From contig SVPU01000012.1 in NCBI GenBank assembly GCA_015065685.1, positions 1 to 45,497 on the forward strand: a stretch of DNA of 45,497 nt. Direction: 5' to 3'. Below the pieces are notes generated by a model. It ran no database searches. It saw nothing but the letters and a program-made list of their open reading frames with translations, and was not told the origin of the DNA. The DNA comes from Oscillospiraceae bacterium (lineage in GTDB: Bacteria; Bacillota; Clostridia; Oscillospirales; Acutalibacteraceae). Below, one piece after another: positions 31,947 to 37,720 of this stretch. The translations under genes and the position numbers were made by a program. The first letter of the stretch is position 1. Every line of letters begins with the position of its first letter.

Positions 31947-32819
31947 TTTTAGTTTTGCCGCATAAACAGAGGGCGGCATACCTGTTATTCTCTTAAAAGA
32001 ACGGCTGAATGACTGAATATTAAGAAATGAAAGTTTTTCTGAAATTTCGGAGATTGTGAATCGGTTGCGCCCCATCATTTCTTTTGCTTTTTCAATTTTT
32101 TTATTGCAGATATATTCTTGCAGAGTTATGTGCATTTTGGATTTAAAAAGGTGAGAAATGTGGTATGTACTGTACCCGAGACTTGAAGCAATTCCCGAAA
32201 CACTCAATGGCTTTTCGATATTTCGGTCAATGTATTTCATAATAAGATAAACGGTAAGTCCGTAACGTGTTTCGTTTTCAGAGGTTGGCGCAACAGAATC
32301 TTCGGAAGAAAAATTTTTGCAACTTTGAAGAATTATTTGTGTGATATAGGCCTCTATAAGCAGTTTATCGTATGACTTGTTGTTATAAAATTCTGCTATA
32401 CAGTTTTTAAAAGCAACATAAATATCACGGGGAACTTCGCTTTTAATCTGAATGCCGTCACAAAGGAAGTTTTGAACACGTTTTTTAAGTTCTGAATCAC
32501 TTTCGGTGAAATTAAATCCTATGTATGAATAATAAATTTCATCATTTTCAGATGATGTTATTGAGTGCGTACCTGTTTTTGGGGTTATGATTATATCACC
32601 TGCCGATACATCGGTGGCAAGGTTATTGTGATAAAAACACCCCTTTCCCGAGATTATATAACTGATTTCATAACAATGTTGCGGATGTTCGCCAATTTCA
32701 AAACCCGATTCAAGCCATAATTCACCTATTTGAGTGAGTTTCATAGTGTTCAATTCAATGGGATTTTCTCTGTAAACTTTATCGAAATGGAACCTTGTGC
32801 CTAAAAAATGATGCTTCAT
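31932..32819 (-). CDS. AraC-family transcriptional regulator
   Basis: A 295-aa regulator. The N-terminal part (about 20-170) has the cupin-like sugar-sensing pattern (EIGEHPQHCYEISYIISGKG, DIIITPKTGTHS). The C-terminal double helix-turn-helix (about 195-290) contains the family motif SFSRSFKRITGMPPSVY. Starts at ATG 32819, GAGGTGA upstream, with its divergent target operon starting 168 bases away. It most likely controls the four-gene sugar operon at 32987-36559 in response to the operon's substrate. Convergent with mscL. Confidence 0.9.
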   Translation of the reverse strand: MKHHFLGTRFHFDKVYRENPIELNTMKLTQIGELWLESGFEIGEHPQHCYEISYIISGKGCFYHNNLATDVSAGDIIITPKTGTHSITSSENDEIYYSYIGFNFTESDSELKKRVQNFLCDGIQIKSEVPRDIYVAFKNCIAEFYNNKSYDKLLIEAYITQIILQSCKNFSSEDSVAPTSENETRYGLTVYLIMKYIDRNIEKPLSVSGIASSLGYSTYHISHLFKSKMHITLQEYICNKKIEKAKEMMGRNRFTISEISEKLSFLNIQSFSRSFKRITGMPPSVYAAKLKQKNP

Positions 32820-32851
32820 TAAAATCACCTCGCGGTTTTGATTTCATAGCC

Positions 32852-32880
32852 ATTATAACTTATCTTTTTTCAAAAGTAAA
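32852..32880 (-). promoter_or_regulatory. Promoter of the araC-type gene
   Basis: On the minus strand TTTACT (32880-32875), a 17-base spacer and TATAAT (32857-32852). A GATAAGTT copy touches the -10. Confidence 0.55.
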
Positions 32881-32939
32881 GCAAATTATGATAAGTTTAA
32901 CAACCGATTATGTTATTGTAATTAAAGGAAAGATAAGTT
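32857..32939. repeat. Three GATAAGTT repeats between divergent genes
   Basis: GATAAGTT occurs on the minus strand at 32857-32864 and on the plus strand at 32890-32897 and 32932-32939; the last two are 42 bases apart, four helical turns. The third lies between a weak -35 region and TATAAT (32945-32950) of the operon promoter. Candidate AraC-type binding sites. The same eight bases also occur in the tRNA-Leu promoter, so chance cannot be excluded. Confidence 0.45.
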
Positions 32940-32944
32940 AAAAT

Positions 32945-32950
32945 TATAAT
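32945..32950 (+). promoter_or_regulatory. Probable -10 of the sugar operon
   Basis: TATAAT with no good -35 at 16-18 bases, typical of a promoter that needs an activator such as the neighbouring AraC protein. Confidence 0.4.
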
Positions 32951-32986
32951 AGAAATCCCAAATTTGTTTAGAAAGGATTGTGTTAA

Positions 32987-33844
32987 ATGTCAAATAAATT
33001 TAAAATCGGCGTTATTGCCGATATGTTCCGTCAATCTATTGAAGAATGTATCGAAAGTTCGGCAAAAGTTGGGGCAGAGGGCGTTCAACTTTATGCGTCA
33101 TTTGGCAGACTTTCCCCCGAAAACATCACTGCTGATACACTTGCAAGTGTTAAAAACACCTTGAAGGCAAACGGTCTGTCAGTTAGTGCAGTATGCGGTG
33201 ATTTGGGTGGCCACGGCTTTGCAGTAAGAGAAGAAAATCCCCGCAAGGTCGAGCTTTCAAAAAGAATAGTTGATTTAACCCTAGAGCTTGGCAGTAATAT
33301 TATTACAACTCATGTTGGAACAATCCCTGCAGATAAAAACGAAGAAAGATTTAAAATAATGCAAGAGGCCTGTAATGAGCTTGCAGAATATGCTAACAAA
33401 AACGGCGCGTTTTTTGCTATTGAAACAGGTCCTGAAAAGGCAGACACTTTGAAAATGTTCCTTGATAGCCTTGACACAAAGGGAATCGCCGTTAATTTAG
33501 ACCCTGCAAACTTTGTTATGGTAACAAAAGAAGACCCCGTTTATGCGGTGCATACCCTTAAAGATTACATAGTTCACACCCACGCTAAAGACGGTATTAT
33601 GTTAAAACAAACCGAGCCTAAGATTATTTACGATTTCTTTGCCGAGGGCGGAATAGGCGACCTTAGATTGGACGAATATTTCAAAGAAGTGCCGCTCGGT
33701 CAAGGCCAGGTTGATTTTGATGCTTATATAAAAGCGCTTTCTGATATAGGCTACAATGGCTATTTAACTGTTGAACGCGAGGTTGGCGACAATCCTTACG
33801 GCGATATAGAAATGGCAGTTAAATTCCTTAAAAAATATATTTAA
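32987..33844 (+). CDS. Sugar phosphate isomerase/epimerase (xylose-isomerase-like TIM barrel)
   Basis: A 285-aa TIM barrel of the AP-endonuclease-2/IolE-like superfamily. Metal ligands are recognisable in ITTHVG, AIETGPE, NLDPANFV, HTHAKDG and TVEREVGD. Such enzymes isomerise or epimerise keto-sugars or inositol derivatives. First gene of the operon, with two dehydrogenase-like neighbours, so it probably acts on an oxidised sugar or inositol. The precise reaction is unknown. Ribosome site AAAGGA. Confidence 0.85.
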   Translation: MSNKFKIGVIADMFRQSIEECIESSAKVGAEGVQLYASFGRLSPENITADTLASVKNTLKANGLSVSAVCGDLGGHGFAVREENPRKVELSKRIVDLTLELGSNIITTHVGTIPADKNEERFKIMQEACNELAEYANKNGAFFAIETGPEKADTLKMFLDSLDTKGIAVNLDPANFVMVTKEDPVYAVHTLKDYIVHTHAKDGIMLKQTEPKIIYDFFAEGGIGDLRLDEYFKEVPLGQGQVDFDAYIKALSDIGYNGYLTVEREVGDNPYGDIEMAVKFLKKYI

Positions 33845-33858
33845 AGGAGATTTTTAAA

Positions 33859-34935
33859 ATGAGTAAAATGAAGATTGCTGTTATCGGTTGCGGTACTATT
33901 GCTAATGCTGCACATATCCCCGCATATTTAAAGAATGACAAGGTTGAAATTAAATGGTTTTGTGATATTATCCCCGAGCGCGCTGACGAAGCCGTGAAGA
34001 AATACGGCTGCGGCAAGGCGGTTTATGATTACCACGAAATTCTTGATGACCCCGAGCTTGAGGCTGTTTCTGTTTGCACACCTAACAATGTGCACGCACC
34101 TATCACTATTGATTTTCTTAAAGCAGGCAAGAATGTTCTTTGTGAAAAGCCCGCTGCACGCACATATGATGAAGCGCTTTCAATGCTCGAAGCACAGCAC
34201 GAAACAGGTAAGGTGCTTAATATCGGTGTTGTTAACCGCTTTAACGACAGCGTAAGAAATATTAAAAAGCTTATTGAAAACGGCGAGCTTGGTGAGGTTT
34301 ACCATGTGTATGTGAGCTTCCGTGCACACCGCTCAATTCCGGGTCTCGGCGGCGCTTTCACCACAAAGGAAATCGCAGGCGGCGGTGTTCTTATTGACTG
34401 GGGCGTTCACTTCCTCGATATCGTTATGTATTGCTGTGGCGACCCCAAAACTAAAACTGTAACCGCAGAAACCTTCTCAAAGCTTGGCAAAAATATGGAA
34501 GAATACACTTATGTTGATATGTGGGCAGGCCCTCCAAAATTTGATGGCGTTTATGATGTTGAAGAAGCCATGACAGGTATGGTTCGTACCGATGGGCCTA
34601 TCATCACAATGAATGGCGCTTGGGCTCAAAACATTGGCAAGAGTGAGATGTTTATTGACTTTATCGGTACTAAAGCAGGTATTCGTATGCAGTATGGCGG
34701 CGTTGGTAACGGTTATGATTTTGTTATTTATGGCGCGAAAGATGGTATGCTCACCGAAACAAAGCCCAGTTTCAGCGCAAAGCCTCATTTCCAGAACGAA
34801 ATCGATTCGTTTGTTGATTGTATAAGAAGCGGAGAAAAGCTTCCCTCACACATTGATACAAATATTGTAACATCAAAGCTTATGCAGGCAATTTATGATT
34901 CTGCTGAGACTCATCGCGAAATTTCTTTTGAATGA
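33859..34935 (+). CDS. Gfo/Idh/MocA family oxidoreductase
   Basis: NAD(P)-dependent sugar or inositol dehydrogenase. Rossmann motif AVIGCGTIANAAH at the N terminus, the CEKP motif (VLCEKPAA) with the catalytic Lys near 96, and GGGVLIDWGVHFLDIV (the GxxxDxGxHxxD pattern) supply the active site. 358 aa, complete. It likely oxidises or reduces the same carbohydrate as its neighbours. Start preceded by AAGGAG, 14 bases after the isomerase stop. Confidence 0.9.
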   Translation: MSKMKIAVIGCGTIANAAHIPAYLKNDKVEIKWFCDIIPERADEAVKKYGCGKAVYDYHEILDDPELEAVSVCTPNNVHAPITIDFLKAGKNVLCEKPAARTYDEALSMLEAQHETGKVLNIGVVNRFNDSVRNIKKLIENGELGEVYHVYVSFRAHRSIPGLGGAFTTKEIAGGGVLIDWGVHFLDIVMYCCGDPKTKTVTAETFSKLGKNMEEYTYVDMWAGPPKFDGVYDVEEAMTGMVRTDGPIITMNGAWAQNIGKSEMFIDFIGTKAGIRMQYGGVGNGYDFVIYGAKDGMLTETKPSFSAKPHFQNEIDSFVDCIRSGEKLPSHIDTNIVTSKLMQAIYDSAETHREISFE

Positions 34936-34943
34936 GGTGCAAT

Positions 34944-35786
34944 ATGAAAACAATAGGCTTTATTGATTATTATCTCAGCGAATGGCATGCTGATAATTAC
35001 CCCACATGGATAAAGGAAAAAACCAATGGCGAATATGTTGTAAAATATGCTTACGGACATATTGAGCCTCCAAAGGAACTAACAGACAGAGTTTCAAACA
35101 AAGAATGGGCTAAAACTCAGGGCGTTGAGCTTCTAGACACAATGGAAGAGGTTATCGAAAAGAGTGATTATCTTATCGTTCTCTCACCCGATAACAGCGA
35201 AATGCATTATGAGCTTTCAAAATTAGCGCTTGAGAGCGGAAAACCCGTTTATATTGATAAAACCTTTGCCGATTCTGCGGCCGAGGCTGAGCGAATTTTT
35301 GCGATTGCTAAAAAGAGCGGCTCGCCCTGTTTCTCATCCTCTGCGCTCCGTTTTTCGGATAAATTAAAGGATGTTGTTCGTGAGGATATCACAACAATAA
35401 TAGGCACAGGTAACGGAAACCCCGCTATTTATGTTATTCATCAGCTTGAGCCAATTGTAATGCTTATGGGCTATGATATTGATAAGGTTATGTTCCTTGA
35501 TAACCCCGAGACTCCTTCTTGGGTGCTTCACTTTGCCGACGGTAGAACCGCAACTATGGCAATGTTCAAGGGCTCACCCGTTTCTCTTAAGATTTGTCAT
35601 GGCAGCAGTGAAGAAACCATTGTTGTTAACGATGAATTTTTCTTAAACCTTATGGGTGCTATAGTTGAGATGTTCGAAACGGGTAAACAACCCATTGAGC
35701 ATCAAGAAACAATCAAGATTATGGCTATTCGTGAGGTTTGCGTTAAGGCTATGGATAAGCCTTTAACTTGGTTTGAAGTTGAATAA
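34944..35786 (+). CDS. Divergent Gfo/Idh-like oxidoreductase
   Basis: A 280-aa protein related to the Gfo/Idh family but unusual. The N terminus MKTIGFIDYYLSEWHADNYP lacks the GxGxxG motif; the next conserved part is YLIVLSPDNSEMHYEL and GKPVYIDKTFADS, where the EKP of the family reads DKT, keeping the Lys. Its C-terminal half (LHFADGRTATMAMFKG) is shortened compared with the 358-aa neighbour. It may have lost classic NAD binding or use another cofactor. Starts at ATG 34944 with GAGG six bases upstream; ATG 34932 is in frame but overlaps the previous stop and has no site. Confidence 0.7.
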   Translation: MKTIGFIDYYLSEWHADNYPTWIKEKTNGEYVVKYAYGHIEPPKELTDRVSNKEWAKTQGVELLDTMEEVIEKSDYLIVLSPDNSEMHYELSKLALESGKPVYIDKTFADSAAEAERIFAIAKKSGSPCFSSSALRFSDKLKDVVREDITTIIGTGNGNPAIYVIHQLEPIVMLMGYDIDKVMFLDNPETPSWVLHFADGRTATMAMFKGSPVSLKICHGSSEETIVVNDEFFLNLMGAIVEMFETGKQPIEHQETIKIMAIREVCVKAMDKPLTWFEVE

Positions 35787-35800
35787 ACGGAGAAGAAAAA

Positions 35801-36559
35801 ATGTATACAAGGGACTATAATTTTTTCGCAGATTTCGAAAAGTTGGGGCTAAAACCGGGCGATACAATTTTAATGCATTCTTCAATGAAAGCGTTAAATA
35901 CCGATATGAAGCCTGAGGAATTCTTGCAGCTTTTGTGTGATTATTTGGGCGAAAAAGGAACACTCCTTTTACCCACACTCTCTTTCGATTTTGTTAACAA
36001 AAACAGTTCGAGAGTTTTTATTGCAAACGAAACTCCGTGCGGCATTGGTTTGCTTCCTAATGTATTTTTCAAGATGGACGGAGTTATCCGCAGTCTTCAC
36101 CCAACACATTCTTGTGCGGCTAAGGGTTACAGAGCAAAGGAAATGACCGAGCGTCATATTTTAGATGATACCCCCGTGGGACCCAATTCACCCTTCAGAA
36201 TTCTCGAAGAGGTGGGCGGCAAGATTTTAATGCTTGGCGACGTTAACAACCACAACACCTATATGCACGGAATGGAAGAAATTGCGGGCGCACCATACTG
36301 TCTTACAAAGGATAAGTATGAGTTTAAACTTATCGATGTTGATGGTAAAGAAACGATTAAAGAGTATTATATGCACGATTTTAAAGAAGCGCCCGTTCAG
36401 GCTTATTACAGAGCAGAAGCTTTGATGCCTGAAGGAAGTGTGAAACGCGGTAAAATCGCTGCGGCAAACTGTACCTTACTTGACGTGCTTAGCGTTAAAG
36501 AAGCCGCACTCAAAAAATTCAAGGAAGATATTTGGTATTTTGTAGAAAGAAAAGTATGA
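35801..36559 (+). CDS. AAC(3)-family N-acetyltransferase in a sugar operon
   Basis: Acetyl-CoA-dependent N-acetyltransferase with the aminoglycoside 3-N-acetyltransferase fold: PGDTILMHSSMKAL, LLLPTLSFDF, SLHPTHSCAAKGY and SPFRILEEVGGKILMLGDVNNHNTYMHGMEE are the family blocks. At 252 aa it is slightly short of typical resistance enzymes. It is the last gene of an AraC-controlled operon of isomerase and dehydrogenases, with no resistance or mobile genes nearby. I infer a metabolic role, acetylating an amino sugar or aminocyclitol made or used by the operon; drug resistance is not supported by the context. Confidence 0.82.
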   Translation: MYTRDYNFFADFEKLGLKPGDTILMHSSMKALNTDMKPEEFLQLLCDYLGEKGTLLLPTLSFDFVNKNSSRVFIANETPCGIGLLPNVFFKMDGVIRSLHPTHSCAAKGYRAKEMTERHILDDTPVGPNSPFRILEEVGGKILMLGDVNNHNTYMHGMEEIAGAPYCLTKDKYEFKLIDVDGKETIKEYYMHDFKEAPVQAYYRAEALMPEGSVKRGKIAAANCTLLDVLSVKEAALKKFKEDIWYFVERKV

Positions 36560-36587
36560 TAATATAAACAAACACTCCTATTGTTTG

Positions 36588-36633
36588 AAGTGACCCCACC
36601 CTAGATGCGAAGGCGTTCAGGGTGGGGTTACTT
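36588..36633 (+). terminator. Long hairpin after the sugar operon
   Basis: A 15-bp stem (36588-36602 with 36619-36633) with one G-U pair and a 16-base loop, but with only a weak T tract. Probable terminator. Confidence 0.6.
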
Positions 36634-36683
36634 TATACTCTGTAAAAAATTTGGATATTAAATAAGTAAAGAGAGAAAAAGTA

Positions 36684-36715
36684 AAAACCCCGAACGCTTT
36701 TACATTCGGGGTTTT
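36684..36715 (-). terminator. Terminator of the orphan membrane gene, copy of the tRNA-Leu terminator
   Basis: Stem AAAACCCCGAA/TTCGGGGTTTT (36684-36694, 36705-36715), loop CGCTTTTACA. It differs from the hairpin after tRNA-Leu (37441-37472) at few positions. Confidence 0.7.
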
Positions 36716-36755
36716 GGGATCGACGCTCAAAATGGAACCGGTCTAAAAACCTGAT
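36716..36755 (-). pseudogene. Possible tRNA-Leu 3'-end relic
   Basis: After the copied terminator the sequence reads GGGATCGACGCTCAAAATGGAACCGGT, which loosely matches the tRNA-Leu 3' half (GAACCGGT is the T-loop core in the genuine gene at 37493-37500). The match then stops. Likely remnant of a duplicated tRNA 3' end; too degraded to be a tRNA. Confidence 0.35.
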
Positions 36756-36767
36756 TTTCTTTATAAA

Positions 36768-37304
36768 TTATTCTTTTTTGTATATTTCATCGCCATGTTT
36801 GTCTAATTCAGCATTTTCTTCACAATAAAAATCACATTCATAAAACAATGCTTTCTTTAACGCCTCTAAACTATCATAAACACTCACGCCGCCTAAATTT
36901 TCCCAATTACCCGTATGATCATCATATTCTTGAACATATAATTTAAACTGGCTATCTTGCTTCAAAATCAAAGCACGTTCAGTGTTTGAAAAATCAAACC
37001 ATACATAATCATAATCTCCAGGTTTGATATCCGAATATTTATCTTTTTCCCATTGTTCAATAATCATTGAGTTGCGCTTTTTAGTATTTTTATTACCCAA
37101 AAGCCAAAAAACCACCATCACACAAATAATAATAAACTCTTCAATCAAGAAAACAGCAAACAACTGCCAATCTCGTCCGACAAATTCGGAAAATGGCTTA
37201 TCTCCTGTCCAGTTATCCGTTCTATAAAAATTTAAGAAAAGTAAAATTAAACATATTAACGAAACATAATAATATCGTTCAGGATGAGTGGTTTTATTTT
37301 TCAT
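36768..37304 (-). CDS. Orphan two-pass membrane protein
   Basis: A 178-aa protein I do not recognise. Starts at ATG 37304 (MKNKTTHPERYYY...) with AGGCGGTG upstream; a longer reading to 37370 runs through the promoter and is rejected. Two hydrophobic segments (about 13-27, VSLICLILLFLNFY, and 51-70, FAVFLIEEFIIICVMVVFWLL) are followed by a soluble cytoplasmic domain of about 100 residues rich in Asp, Tyr and Glu (GDYDYVWFDFSNTERALILK and later). The gene has its own promoter and lies between two tRNA-terminator-like modules, which hints at insertion. No function assigned. Confidence 0.65.
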   Translation of the reverse strand: MKNKTTHPERYYYVSLICLILLFLNFYRTDNWTGDKPFSEFVGRDWQLFAVFLIEEFIIICVMVVFWLLGNKNTKKRNSMIIEQWEKDKYSDIKPGDYDYVWFDFSNTERALILKQDSQFKLYVQEYDDHTGNWENLGGVSVYDSLEALKKALFYECDFYCEENAELDKHGDEIYKKE

Positions 37305-37323
37305 ATAATCACCGCCTATGTGT

Positions 37324-37352
37324 AGTATAGCATAAAAGCGGCGAAGCCGCAA
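37324..37352 (-). promoter_or_regulatory. Promoter of the orphan membrane gene with palindrome
   Basis: On the minus strand TTGCGG (37352-37347), 17-base spacer, and an extended -10 TGC-TATACT (37329-37324). GCGGC-GAA-GCCGC (37338-37350) is a perfect palindrome across the -35 and spacer. Confidence 0.5.
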
Positions 37353-37355
37353 TAC

Positions 37356-37436
37356 CTCTTCACTATTCACTATTACCTTTTACTTTCCAAAAATCCCGAA
37401 TGTATTTTAGTGAAGAGTGAAAAGTGAATAGTGAAA
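37356..37436. repeat. Inverted AGTGAAN microrepeats
   Basis: On the plus strand four tandem 7-mers AGTGAAG, AGTGAAA, AGTGAAT, AGTGAAA occupy 37409-37436. The complementary sequence CTCTTCACTATTCACTAT lies at 37356-37373, so the two can pair in a hairpin of about 80 bases. Confidence 0.6.
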
Positions 37437-37440
37437 AAGT

Positions 37441-37472
37441 AAAATCCCGAACGCTTTCGCATTCGGGATTTT
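37441..37472 (-). terminator. Terminator of tRNA-Leu
   Basis: Stem AAAATCCCGAA/TTCGGGATTTT (37441-37451, 37462-37472), 10-base loop, directly after the tRNA CCA end and followed by T-rich sequence on the minus strand. Confidence 0.8.
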
Positions 37473-37559
37473 TGGTGCCGCTGACCGGACTTGAACCGGT
37501 ACGGTATCGCTACCGAGGGATTTTAAGTCCCTTGTGTCTGCCTATTCCACCACAGCGGC
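37473..37559 (-). tRNA. tRNA-Leu (anticodon UAA)
   Basis: An 87-base cloverleaf on the minus strand including an encoded CCA. The acceptor arm is GCCGCTG (37559-37553) pairing with CAGCGGC near the 3' end; the anticodon loop CTTAAAA is flanked by GGGA/TCCC, giving anticodon UAA (decodes UUA). A long variable arm (CGGTAGCGATACCG region) is typical of tRNA-Leu, and the T loop is GGTTCAAGTCC. Confidence 0.95.
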
Positions 37560-37568
37560 ATATAGGAT

Positions 37569-37597
37569 ATAATAAAACAAAACTTATCTTTTGTCAA
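37569..37597 (-). promoter_or_regulatory. Promoter of tRNA-Leu
   Basis: On the minus strand a perfect TTGACA (37597-37592), 17-base spacer and TATTAT (37574-37569), 10 bases before the mature 5' end. Confidence 0.7.
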
Positions 37598-37659
37598 GGT
37601 TTTTGAGCAATTTTTTGAATCTATTTTAATATTTTTTATTATTGCATTTCAAAAAAGAA

Positions 37660-37688
37660 TTGATAAATAGAGCGTTAAATGATATAAT
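37660..37688 (+). promoter_or_regulatory. Promoter of the class A PBP
   Basis: TTGATA (37660-37665), 17-base spacer, TATAAT (37683-37688). Transcription would begin near 37695, after the first in-frame ATG at 37691, which decides the gene start. Confidence 0.65.
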
Positions 37689-37720
37689 ATATGAAAATTG
37701 ATTTTGAAAGGATGGCGGAT

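Noticed and set aside
35801-36559. Antibiotic-resistance gene
   Set aside because: The AAC(3) fold is real, but the operon context, lack of mobile genes and lack of other resistance genes argue for a metabolic role.
37338-37436. CRISPR-like array
   Set aside because: The repeat unit is 7 bases with no spacers, so it is a simple tandem repeat.
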